Assembly: GCF_014645795.1 (NCBI RefSeq)
Contig: NZ_BMMK01000007.1
Span: 62,001 to 126,000, forward strand
DNA: 64,000 nucleotides
Direction of reading: 5' to 3'
From: Longimycelium tulufanense
GTDB lineage: Bacteria; Actinomycetota; Actinomycetes; Mycobacteriales; Pseudonocardiaceae
In this document: positions 56,828 to 64,000 of the stretch, one piece after another
Layout of the letters: each line of letters starts with the position of its first letter
Numbering within the stretch: position 1 is the first letter of the stretch
Made by a program: the position numbers and the translations under genes
Notes under the pieces: model-generated
What the model saw: only the letters and a program-made list of their open reading frames with translations
Database searches by the model: none
What the model was told of the DNA's origin: nothing

Positions 56828-58081
56828 ATGCCTATTTACAAGTTACCCGAACTCGTCGCGCACGCAAGAGCGAATTCGTCATTCTACGGGAGGTTGTACA
56901 CCGACCTCGGCCGGGCACCGGGCCGGCTGGCCGATCTCCCCGTCGTCGACCACGAACGGTTCTGGGCCGCCAACACCCTCACCGACAACCAGGTGCTGAC
57001 CGGACCGCTGTCCAATGGCCTGGTGTTCCGCAGCGGTGGCACCACCGGCACCCCCAAGTTCGCGGTGTACACCCACGAGGAGTGGCGCACCTTCACCGCC
57101 GCCTTCGGCCGCGGGATCGCGGCGGCGGGCGTGCGCACCGGTGACCGGGTCGCCAACCTCTTCTATGCCGGTGACCTTTACGCCAGTTTCTCCTTCGTCT
57201 CGCGGTCGCTGGAACAGGCCGCGCCTGCCGTGCTGGAGCTGCAACTGGGTGGCCGGCTCCCGGTGGCAGCCCTTGCCTCGCCCATCACCGACTTCGCGGT
57301 CACCGTGCTCGCCGGCCTGCCCACCACGGTGCTCGCGCTCGCCGAGCACCTGGTCATGGCCGGTCGGACGCTGCCACACGTCCGCCTCATCCTGTTCGGT
57401 GGTGAGCTGTTCTTCGCCGACCAGCAGCCCCTGGTAGCGGCGGCGTTCCCCAACGCGGTCATCGGTTCTCTCGGGTACGCCAGCGTGGACGCAGGTCTCC
57501 TCGGCTGCCCGACCGGTGGCGAGGACACCCGCGTGCACCGGGTCTTCACCCCGGAGACCGTCGTGGAGATTCTCGACGAGACCACGGGCCAGCCCATCAC
57601 CGGTGCCGGGCAGCCGGGCAAGATCGTGCTGACGAACCTCACCCGCAGGTTGCTGCCGATCCTGCGGTACCCGGTCGGCGACCGTGCCGAGTGGGTCGAC
57701 CCGGACGCCGGCCTGTTCCGGCTGCTCGGCCGCTCCGAAGAGGGAGCCCGCGTCGGTCCGGTGGCCCTGCAGCTCACCGAGCTGCAGGAGGTCGTGGCCG
57801 CTGCCGACCACGACGGTCGGATCAGCGGGGTACAGGTGGTGTTACGGCACCTGGCGGGCAGGGACCAGCTCGTCCTGCGGCTGGTTGCCGGTGGCCCGGG
57901 CCTGGACACACTGGCCGAAGCCGTTCGCAAGCAACTCGACGCCGACCGGCCCCTGTTCGCCGACCAGGTCGCGACCGACGCCATCCATCCGTTGGCCGTG
58001 GAGTGGATCGGCGCCAGTGAGTTGGCCGTCAACCCGCGCACCGGTAAGCAGCTCCGGCTCGTTGACGAGCGCACCGCATGA
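56828..58081 (+). CDS. PaaK-like adenylate-forming enzyme
   Basis: A 417-residue protein of the phenylacetate-CoA ligase/CapK group of adenylating enzymes. The P-loop is FRSGGTTGTPKFAVYTHEEW (residues 67-86), followed by LILFGGELFF, GYASVDAGLLG and YPVGDRAEWV, with a C-terminal mini-domain ending NPRTGKQLRL that supplies a catalytic Lys. It should make an acyl-adenylate from a carboxylic acid. It resembles the C-terminal domain of the last gene of the operon (for example SVDAGLLG versus SVDAGPLG). ATG 56828 is the start of the operon; the next start overlaps its stop (ATGA). Acid and acceptor are unknown. Confidence 0.88.
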   Translation: MPIYKLPELVAHARANSSFYGRLYTDLGRAPGRLADLPVVDHERFWAANTLTDNQVLTGPLSNGLVFRSGGTTGTPKFAVYTHEEWRTFTAAFGRGIAAAGVRTGDRVANLFYAGDLYASFSFVSRSLEQAAPAVLELQLGGRLPVAALASPITDFAVTVLAGLPTTVLALAEHLVMAGRTLPHVRLILFGGELFFADQQPLVAAAFPNAVIGSLGYASVDAGLLGCPTGGEDTRVHRVFTPETVVEILDETTGQPITGAGQPGKIVLTNLTRRLLPILRYPVGDRAEWVDPDAGLFRLLGRSEEGARVGPVALQLTELQEVVAAADHDGRISGVQVVLRHLAGRDQLVLRLVAGGPGLDTLAEAVRKQLDADRPLFADQVATDAIHPLAVEWIGASELAVNPRTGKQLRLVDERTA

Positions 58082-58284
58082 GCGCCCCGGCACTGTCTGT
58101 ACGGCGCGCCCGGTTGGCGCTGCGAGATCGGGACTTCGGCCCCGTCTGGTTCGTGGCGGTGATCGGCTGGTGCATCGGCCTGATCAACGTCAGGTTCATC
58201 GCCCTGTTCCTGGGCCCGATGCCGATTGCCGCCGTGTTGGCATCACTGTCCGCCCCCGATCGTGTCACCGAGGACACCAAGTGA
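58078..58284 (+). CDS. Small membrane protein of the operon
   Basis: A 68-residue protein with a basic N-terminus (SVRRARLALRDRDFG) and one long or two short hydrophobic segments (VWFVAVIGWCIGLINV and FIALFLGPMPIAAVLASL). I do not recognise a family. It overlaps the genes on both sides (ATGA and GTGA), so it is certainly translated with them. It might anchor the enzymes at the membrane, but this is only a guess. Confidence 0.75.
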   Translation: MSAPALSVRRARLALRDRDFGPVWFVAVIGWCIGLINVRFIALFLGPMPIAAVLASLSAPDRVTEDTK

Positions 58285-59387
58285 TCGTCGAATCCGCCTC
58301 GTCCCACGACATCGACGAGCTGATCCGTCTCTATCGTGCCGTCTACGGTCCTCACTACCCGCTTCCGCTGGGCACGGATCCGGTGGTGATGGCGAAGTTC
58401 ATCAACAACCCGGACGTTCGGTGGCTGGTAGCCCGCCGACCCCAGGACCGGTCTCTCGTCGGCTCCGCCGTGTTGGAGATCGACCCACAACGCCGGATCG
58501 CCAAGATCGAAGGCGTCGTCGTCCATCCCGACCACCGGTCCGGGAAGGTGGCGCAGCACCTGGTGGCCGGCCTGAGCGACTTCGCCTTGTCGCCCGGCGG
58601 GCCGGTCGACTCGGTCTACGCGACCGCCCGAACGGTGTCACCGGCCCCGCAGATCATGTTCCTCCGTAACGGATATCTCCCGCTCGGGATCTTTCCCCAC
58701 GCCCGCAAGCTGCAGCGTTACGAGACACTCGTCCTGCTGGCCCGGTTCGCCGACGGTGTGTTGAGTCGTCGGCATTCCCACGGCCCGCTCCCCGAGGCGT
58801 TGGGTTCGCTGCTGTCTGCGGCCGAACGGGCGGCCGGCCTGTCCTTTTATCCCGCCGAGGTGGTCGATACCCCGCCACAACCGACCGTGGCTTCCCGCCC
58901 CATGGACTGGGAACTGGCCAGCATCACCGGTATCGCCGACGGAGAGGTCCGTTACCCGTTCCACTCCCCCAACCTGCTCGCACAGGCCATCGACGGTTCC
59001 GTCACCGTGCGGGCAAACCTGGGCGAGAACGACGGGTACTGTGCCCTACTTGACGCAAACCCGGGCCTCACCGCACTGAACGCCCATTTGGAGAGCCTGG
59101 TGGACGTCCTCTCCCGGCAGGGCGTGCGCTACCTCGAGGCTCTCCTCCCGCTGGATCGGCCCGCCGACATCGACGCGCTCCTAGGGCAGGGCTTCTTGCC
59201 GACCGCGCTCTATCCGGCCATGCGGCGGGAGGGAGAGCTGTTCCGGGACCACGTCGTGCTCTCCCGTCTCCTCCAGCCGCTGGACTTCCGCGAGCTGGTG
59301 GTGGCTCGGCCGTTCGGGCCCTTCGTGTCCCACTACCTCGACCTGTGGACCGCCACCTACCTCGCTCCCCTTCGCGTCGCGAGCTGA
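58281..59387 (+). CDS. GNAT-family acetyltransferase, extended
   Basis: A 368-residue protein with an N-terminal GNAT domain (about 1-160): IEGVVVHPDHRSGKVAQHLVAGL is the acetyl-CoA-binding motif A and APQIMFLRNGYLPLGIFPHA the following strand-loop. The remaining 200 residues continue with no second clear domain, although a C-terminal segment (DIDALLGQGFLPTALYPAM) resembles the end of another GNAT fold, so a tandem arrangement is possible. GTG 58281 overlaps the small membrane protein stop. It might acylate an amine made from the aldehyde product, or act on a protein; not known. Confidence 0.85.
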   Translation: MIVESASSHDIDELIRLYRAVYGPHYPLPLGTDPVVMAKFINNPDVRWLVARRPQDRSLVGSAVLEIDPQRRIAKIEGVVVHPDHRSGKVAQHLVAGLSDFALSPGGPVDSVYATARTVSPAPQIMFLRNGYLPLGIFPHARKLQRYETLVLLARFADGVLSRRHSHGPLPEALGSLLSAAERAAGLSFYPAEVVDTPPQPTVASRPMDWELASITGIADGEVRYPFHSPNLLAQAIDGSVTVRANLGENDGYCALLDANPGLTALNAHLESLVDVLSRQGVRYLEALLPLDRPADIDALLGQGFLPTALYPAMRREGELFRDHVVLSRLLQPLDFRELVVARPFGPFVSHYLDLWTATYLAPLRVAS

Positions 59388-59456
59388 CCGCCAGGGGCAC
59401 CAGTGGCGCCAGCCACCCGAACCCATGGCTGCCGGAAGGCATGAACAAGGACGTAG

Positions 59457-60617
59457 ATGAGCAAGTACCTCAACCCGATCTCTGTTCCCGATCCCCAACT
59501 CCTCTCCGAGGTCCAGCGGCTCTGCGACATCGCCAACCCGTACGCCGCAGGAACCGACGTCGACGAACTCTTCCTGTCGGCGATGGAGCAGGCCAACACC
59601 TGGCACGCAAAGCGCTCGCCGTTCTTTCGCAGCCTGTGGGACGCCAAAGGAGCGTCCCCGGCGAGCATCGACGGTCTCGGCGAGCTCCCGATGGTGCATG
59701 CCAACCTGTTCAAGACGCACGAGATCCTGTCGCTCGATCCCGCAGCCGTCTCCCTGCACCTGACCTCCTCCGGGACGAGCGGTCAGAAGTCGCAGATGTT
59801 CTTCGACGAGTGGACCATCCGTGCGGCGCAACGCATGGTGGCCTTCATCTTCGACCACTACGGGTGGATCACCCCGGACCAGCCGGTCAACTACCTGTTG
59901 TCCAGCTACCAACCGACCCCGGGCTTCAAGCTGGGCACGTCCTTCACCGACAACTACCTCTGCGACTTCGCACCGGCGAACTCCGTGGAGTACGTCCTAC
60001 GCCATACCGGGCAGGGCCACGAGTTCGACATGTTCGGGACAATCCAGGCGATGGTGCGATTCGCCGAGGAAGGCATGCCGGTGCGGATCCTCGGCTTCCC
60101 CGCCTTCCTCTATTTCACGCTGGAGCGGATGCGGGACCTGGGTGTGCCGCCGCTGCGGCTACACCCGGATTCACTGGTGTTCTTCGGCGGGGGCTGGAAG
60201 GGCCACGCGGACAAGCAGATCGCCAAGACCGAGCTCTACGACCTGGTCGAGCACCACCTGGGCATCCCGAACGAGCGGCTTCGTGACGGCTTCGGCTCCG
60301 TGGAGCACTGCGTACCGTACGTGGAGTGTCGAAACCACAACTTCCACGTTCCCGTGTGGTCGCGTGTGCTGATCCGATCCGTGTCCGACCGCCGGGCCCT
60401 GCCCTTCGGTGAGCGCGGCTTTCTCCAGCTCGTCTCGCCCTACGTCACCTCGGTGCCCGCACAGAGCGTCGTCATGGCGGACCTGGCCTCACTGTACCCG
60501 GCCGCTGAGTGCGGTTGCGGTCTGTCCACCCCGTGGTTCGTGGTCCACGGCCGGGCCGGTATCAGCCGCAACCGGAGCTGTGCCGTCGCCGCCGCCGAGC
60601 TACTCAAGGGAAAGTGA
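59457..60617 (+). CDS. LuxE-like acyl-protein synthetase
   Basis: A 386-residue enzyme of the LuxE family. The AMP-binding motif is LHLTSSGTSGQKSQMFFD (Ser/Thr loop at residues 104-109), with FFGGGWKGHADKQIAKTELY and DGFGSVEHCVPYVEC further on. A Cys near the C-terminus (residue 375 in RSCAVAAAELL) lies where LuxE carries the acyl thioester passed to LuxC. ATG 59457 has AAGGA five bases upstream. In luminous bacteria LuxE activates fatty acid for LuxC reduction; here no luxA/luxB exist. Confidence 0.9.
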   Translation: MSKYLNPISVPDPQLLSEVQRLCDIANPYAAGTDVDELFLSAMEQANTWHAKRSPFFRSLWDAKGASPASIDGLGELPMVHANLFKTHEILSLDPAAVSLHLTSSGTSGQKSQMFFDEWTIRAAQRMVAFIFDHYGWITPDQPVNYLLSSYQPTPGFKLGTSFTDNYLCDFAPANSVEYVLRHTGQGHEFDMFGTIQAMVRFAEEGMPVRILGFPAFLYFTLERMRDLGVPPLRLHPDSLVFFGGGWKGHADKQIAKTELYDLVEHHLGIPNERLRDGFGSVEHCVPYVECRNHNFHVPVWSRVLIRSVSDRRALPFGERGFLQLVSPYVTSVPAQSVVMADLASLYPAAECGCGLSTPWFVVHGRAGISRNRSCAVAAAELLKGK

Positions 60618-60622
60618 TCGAC

Positions 60623-63133
60623 ATGCACCACCTCTGGCAGGGCGAGTGGCTCGGGAACGACGAGGTCGAACAGCGGCTCGCCAGCCTCGACTCTTTCGTC
60701 CATCTCGCGCTGGAACGCCCGTTGGACCGGCAACTGGTCATCTCCGCGTGTGACCGCCTCTCGGTCGCGTTGCTCGACACGGAGAGCTCGACGCACGCCC
60801 GGTTACGGGAAACGCTGCTCGCAGCAGGATCCGACCCGGATGAGGTCACGAGCACGCTCACCGAGGTCGGGCTGTTCCTGCGGCGTGAGGACCTGGAGCG
60901 CAAGGTCCGCCGCGAGCTGGGCGGCGTCGACGCCGGACGGCTCGCCCGGCCCGACGCCCGAACGCCTGTCTTCGAGGCGTGGGTGCCGGTCGGTGTGCTC
61001 GTTCACGTGTTGCCGGCCAACTCCGCCACGGTCGGACCGCTGGCCATCGTCGAAGGCCTCCTCGCCGGAAACCTCAACATCGCTAAGGTCAGCAGCCGCG
61101 ATACGCTCTTCACCCATCACGTGATCGCCGAGCTGGCCGCGCTGGATCCCTCTGGCCGGATCGCCGAGCACGTCGTGGTCCTGCGGTTTCCCTCCCACAA
61201 CACGGCATGGCTGGACGCGCTGTGTACGCAGGCGGACACCGTTGCGGTGTGGGGCGGTGAACAGGCGGTGTCGAGCGTCGCCGAACACGTGCCCGCCGGC
61301 TGTCGGCTCGTCGAATGGGGCCCGCGGATCTCCTTCGCCTATCTCACCGCCGATTCCTCGACGGACCCGGCGGTTCGCCGTGCCCTGGCGCATGAGGTGT
61401 GTCAGGCCGAACAACAGGCGTGTGCCAGCCCCCAGGTGGTCTATGTCGACACCGAGGACACTTCCGAGGTGTTCGCCTTCGCCCAGCAGCTCGCGGACGA
61501 GCTGGCCACGCTGAGCCCGAGGATTCCCAGGCAGGAACCCGAGCTGTTGGAACAGGCCGAGATCAGCAACGTGACGATGGTCGCGGAACTCGAGGCCCAC
61601 CTCGGCATGACCAGGGTGTACAGCGACCCGGCCGGGTCATGGCGTGTCCTGGCTGATTCCCGGTCCGAGTTGCGCACCTCACCGCTGTATCGAACGGTCT
61701 GGGTGAAGCCGCTGCCCCGCAGGCAGATCGTGCGGACCCTGCGACCGATGCGGCGGTACCTCCAGACGGTGGGGCTCGCCGCTGACCGGCTCGACACCGC
61801 GGTGCTGGCCCGATCTTTCCTCGCCACCGGTGTGCTCCGGGTGACGCCGATCGGTTCGATGCTGGAGAGTTATCCCACCGAGCCGCATGACGGGGTCTAT
61901 GCACTTCCCCGCTACAGCCGACGAGTGAGCGTGCGCCTGGACGACCGGTTCGTCACCGACAGCTGCCTGGACGACCTCGTCCACGCTCCTGCGGCAACGA
62001 CACCATCGGACAGCCCCGTAATGACCAAGGACGACTTCCAGAACATGCGGGTCGAGCCACGTCACGCGGAGCTGTTCTTCAAAAGCGGTGGCAGCTCCGG
62101 TGTCCCGAAGCTGTCGGTCTTCACCTACGACGACTACCACGAGCAGATGCGCTGCACCGGAGAGGGCCTGCTCGCGGCCGGGTTCGACCCGGCGGCCGAC
62201 CGCGCCATGAACCTGTTCTTCGGCGGCGGGCTCTACGGAGGTTTTGTCAGCTTCTTCTCGGTCCTGGAGTCGCTACGCGCCGTGCAGTTCCCCATGGCTG
62301 CGGTGGGCGACTACGCCGCTGTTGCCGAGACGATCGCCGGCCACGGGGTGAACACCCTGTTTGCGATGCCCTCCTATCTGCTGCGGCTGTTCGACGCAGG
62401 TGCGAACGTCCTGCGGGAATACGGTGGGGTACGCAAGATTTTCTACGGAGGCGAGCACTTCAACCCACGTCAGGTGCAGCGACTGCGCGACCAGTTCGGC
62501 ATCGAGCTGATCAGGTCGGCGGTGTACGGCAGCGTCGACGCCGGCCCACTGGGCCACCAGTGCTCGCACACCGAGTCCCGGGTCCACCACCTGTTCACCA
62601 GGCTGCACACCCTGGAAATCCTCGACCCCCAACAGGATCGGCCCGTCGGCCCGGGCGAGGTCGGCCGGTTGGTGTTCACTGCGCGGCTGCGGACCGGCCA
62701 GCCACTTCACCGATACCAGATCGGCGACCTGGGCCGATGGGTTGCGGGGGACTGCGGCTGTGGACGCCGCACGCCGCGTTTCGAGCTCCTGGGCCGGTTC
62801 GGTGACGTGTTCCGGATCGCGTCGATTTTCCTGAACTACCAAAGGTTCGTCACAATCGCCGAGGAAGAGCTCGCTTACGCCGGCGAGCTGCAGATCGTGC
62901 TCCGAGCCGACGGGAACAGGGAGTCGGTTGTCGTACGGCTCGACGCCGACCGGACTCCGCCGGAGGTTGACTGCGGGGCCACCTTCCTCCGGCACTACGC
63001 GGACCTCCGGGAGGTCGTCGACACCGACGGGCTGCTGAGCTTCGCGGTCGAGGCGGTGCGGCCCGAGACCATGGCCACGACGCCGGGTAGCGGCAAGCTG
63101 CGTCGCGTGGTCGACGAGCGGGACCTCGGCTGA
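60623..63133 (+). CDS. LuxC-like acyl reductase fused to PaaK-like adenylating domain
   Basis: An 836-residue two-domain protein. Residues 1 to about 455 are a LuxC/acyl-CoA-reductase domain: FEAWVPVGVLVHVLPANSAT and the nucleotide region follow the family, and the acyl-accepting Cys is Cys267 in AEQQACASPQ. Residues about 465-836 are a PaaK-like ligase domain with FKSGGSSGVPKLSVFTYDDY at about 486-505, KIFYGGEHFN, YGSVDAGPLG, YQIGDLGRWV and a Cys pair in GDCGCGRRTP. ATG 60623 was used; a GTG at 60614 overlapping the LuxE stop is an equally good start. Such a fusion would activate and reduce a carboxylate in one polypeptide. It ends the operon before a hairpin. Confidence 0.9.
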   Translation: MHHLWQGEWLGNDEVEQRLASLDSFVHLALERPLDRQLVISACDRLSVALLDTESSTHARLRETLLAAGSDPDEVTSTLTEVGLFLRREDLERKVRRELGGVDAGRLARPDARTPVFEAWVPVGVLVHVLPANSATVGPLAIVEGLLAGNLNIAKVSSRDTLFTHHVIAELAALDPSGRIAEHVVVLRFPSHNTAWLDALCTQADTVAVWGGEQAVSSVAEHVPAGCRLVEWGPRISFAYLTADSSTDPAVRRALAHEVCQAEQQACASPQVVYVDTEDTSEVFAFAQQLADELATLSPRIPRQEPELLEQAEISNVTMVAELEAHLGMTRVYSDPAGSWRVLADSRSELRTSPLYRTVWVKPLPRRQIVRTLRPMRRYLQTVGLAADRLDTAVLARSFLATGVLRVTPIGSMLESYPTEPHDGVYALPRYSRRVSVRLDDRFVTDSCLDDLVHAPAATTPSDSPVMTKDDFQNMRVEPRHAELFFKSGGSSGVPKLSVFTYDDYHEQMRCTGEGLLAAGFDPAADRAMNLFFGGGLYGGFVSFFSVLESLRAVQFPMAAVGDYAAVAETIAGHGVNTLFAMPSYLLRLFDAGANVLREYGGVRKIFYGGEHFNPRQVQRLRDQFGIELIRSAVYGSVDAGPLGHQCSHTESRVHHLFTRLHTLEILDPQQDRPVGPGEVGRLVFTARLRTGQPLHRYQIGDLGRWVAGDCGCGRRTPRFELLGRFGDVFRIASIFLNYQRFVTIAEEELAYAGELQIVLRADGNRESVVVRLDADRTPPEVDCGATFLRHYADLREVVDTDGLLSFAVEAVRPETMATTPGSGKLRRVVDERDLG

Positions 63134-63176
63134 CCCGAACTCGGCGGCGACGGTCAGCGCGGAACCTGCCACTTCG

Positions 63177-63210
63177 GGGGCGGGCCATGTCCGGGGACTT
63201 GGCCCGCCCC
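63177..63210 (+). terminator. Terminator hairpin after the LuxC-type operon
   Basis: GGGGCGGGCCA (63177-63187) and its exact complement (63200-63210) around a 12-base loop, 44 bases after the last stop. It can also serve the convergent AAC(2')-type gene. Confidence 0.8.
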
Positions 63211-63262
63211 GACATTCTTCGTACTCGGTCGCCCACGTACCGCCGAAGGCCTGGGGACGGAG

Positions 63263-63856
63263 CTACCAGACGTCGCCGGTGCGCCAGTCGCACATCAGCG
63301 GCGCCTGCAGGTCGAAGGGGCCGGTGCAGGGGGTGAGTAGAACGAAGATGTAGCCATCCTCGTCCGGGGTGCGTTGCGGCTTCCCGTCGATTTCGGCCAG
63401 GGTGGGACCGAGCACGCGTTGCCAGCCGAGGCTCTGGTAAAGCCTCGCGCCCTCCTCGGTGGCGCCCAGGGCACCCAGCTCGAAGTTGTCCCGGATGTAT
63501 TCGGAGGCTGCGGTCATCACGGCGCGCCCGTGCCCGCACCCTCGGGCGTCCTCCCGCACCCCCACACCTTCCACATAGCCGGTGCGGTACCGGCGCCGCC
63601 GGGAGGTCAGCACACGCTCGACCACGGAGGCGTGTGCGATGGGCTGTTCCTTCTCCGAAATCACGAAGTGCCAGCCGCCCAGTGTGTGGTCCCAGTCCTC
63701 CTGGCTGAAGTCATCCTCGAAGACGTCGTCGAGCAGTCCGCGCAGGGCGGCTGTCTCCTTGGGGGTCAGGTCCTCGGTTGCTACCGCGCGGAGTTCGGCC
63801 ACGTTACTGAGCTTGCCACGGTGCTGTCCGACCGATGGCAATGTTTTCCGGTTCAT
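63263..63856 (-). CDS. aac(2'): Aminoglycoside 2'-N-acetyltransferase (AAC(2')-I family)
   Basis: A 197-residue GNAT protein closely following mycobacterial AAC(2')-I enzymes: DDFSQEDWDHTLGGWHFVI, TGYVEGVGVREDARGCGHG (acetyl-CoA site), ELGALGATEEGARLYQSLGW, RTPDEDGYIFVL and the C-terminal MCDWRTGDVW are all recognisable. Such enzymes acetylate the 2'-amine of aminoglycosides and are often chromosomal housekeeping genes with an unknown native amine substrate. ATG 63856 was taken as start, though a GTG at about 63803 is possible. It is convergent with the LuxC-type operon. Confidence 0.9.
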   Translation of the reverse strand: MNRKTLPSVGQHRGKLSNVAELRAVATEDLTPKETAALRGLLDDVFEDDFSQEDWDHTLGGWHFVISEKEQPIAHASVVERVLTSRRRRYRTGYVEGVGVREDARGCGHGRAVMTAASEYIRDNFELGALGATEEGARLYQSLGWQRVLGPTLAEIDGKPQRTPDEDGYIFVLLTPCTGPFDLQAPLMCDWRTGDVW

Positions 63857-63925
63857 CCCTTTCCCGACCGTAGGGTTCCGGCTGGTGGATGGGTCGGGGG
63901 GCGTGCGCACCCACCAGCCGGAAGC

Positions 63926-64000
63926 TCAGCCCAACAGGAGCTCGGCCACCTGCTCGCCGGTGCCACCGAGCGTCCCCAGGGCGTCCCGCAGCGCCTCGGC
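63926..64000 (-). CDS. C-terminal end of an unidentified protein
   Basis: The last 24 codons and a TGA of a minus-strand gene that begins beyond the right edge. The translation AEALRDALGTLGGTGEQVAE plus LLLG has normal codon bias and a helical look, but no family can be named from it. Confidence 0.6.
   Translation of the reverse strand, partial: AEALRDALGTLGGTGEQVAELLLG

Noticed and set aside
56828-63133. Bioluminescence (lux) operon
   Set aside because: LuxC- and LuxE-like genes are present but luxA, luxB and luxD are not, so light production is not supported.
1-64000. tRNA, rRNA, CRISPR arrays, intact insertion sequences, riboswitches
   Set aside because: None was recognised on reading both strands; weak hairpins in GC-rich DNA were not counted.

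Overview
The window reads as chromosome from a high-GC actinomycete, probably a Streptomyces- or Pseudonocardia-type filamentous genus. The evidence is strong G/C bias at third codon positions, many GTG starts, ATGA/GTGA stop-start overlaps, and family content (DUF5819, HTTM, FCD-GntR, AAC(2')-type GNAT). I saw no tRNA, rRNA, CRISPR array or intact insertion sequence.

1-31.5 kb is a catecholate siderophore locus, mostly on the minus strand. In order of transcription it holds an MFS exporter, a DAHP synthase, isochorismate synthase, a 2,3-dihydroxybenzoate-AMP ligase, a free aryl carrier protein, an MbtH-like protein, an ornithine N-monooxygenase-like enzyme, a type II thioesterase and three NRPS genes (Cy-A-PCP, C-A-PCP-E, C-A-PCP). 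An acylating aldehyde dehydrogenase and a class III aminotransferase are embedded among the NRPS genes, and an FAD oxidoreductase follows. Uptake genes come next: a siderophore-interacting flavoprotein behind an iron box, two FecCD permeases, an ATPase and a binding lipoprotein. The left edge cuts the start of a short-chain dehydrogenase that fits EntA. The Cy-A-PCP gene has lost the centre of its A domain through a deletion between short repeats, and the FAD oxidoreductase carries a one-base frameshift. A TetR gene (31.6 kb) probably controls the exporter and the DAHP synthase through a shared palindrome. A plus-strand DUF5819/HTTM membrane pair (1.9-3.6 kb) sits inside the uptake half.

32.3-34.1 kb is decayed DNA with a secreted S33-type peptidase pseudogene. 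34.1-42.5 kb is a catabolic cluster: class III aminotransferase, aldehyde dehydrogenase, GntR regulator, two Asp/Glu-racemase-superfamily proteins (maleate isomerase/arylmalonate decarboxylase type), a DUF3830 protein, a D-2-hydroxyacid dehydrogenase and an amidase. Three copies of GATTGTnnACAATC sit at its promoters and define a likely regulon. Its substrate cannot be read from sequence.

42.5-56.2 kb is ordinary chromosome with several broken genes: an EamA transporter with an odd C-terminal tail, CAP and GDSL secreted proteins, a PPOX flavoprotein, an M24 peptidase with an Lrp regulator, an MFS remnant, an OYE-type flavoprotein with a TetR regulator, a 5'-3' exonuclease, and an ArsR/SRPBCC pair with a frameshift.

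56.8-63.1 kb is a compact plus-strand operon: a PaaK-like adenylating enzyme, a 68-residue membrane peptide, a GNAT protein, a LuxE-like acyl-protein synthetase, and a LuxC-like acyl reductase fused to a second PaaK-like domain. It has no luciferase genes. It looks like a dedicated carboxylate-activation and reduction system and is the best candidate for an undescribed pathway here. An AAC(2')-type acetyltransferase gene lies convergently behind it, and the end of another gene is cut at the right edge.
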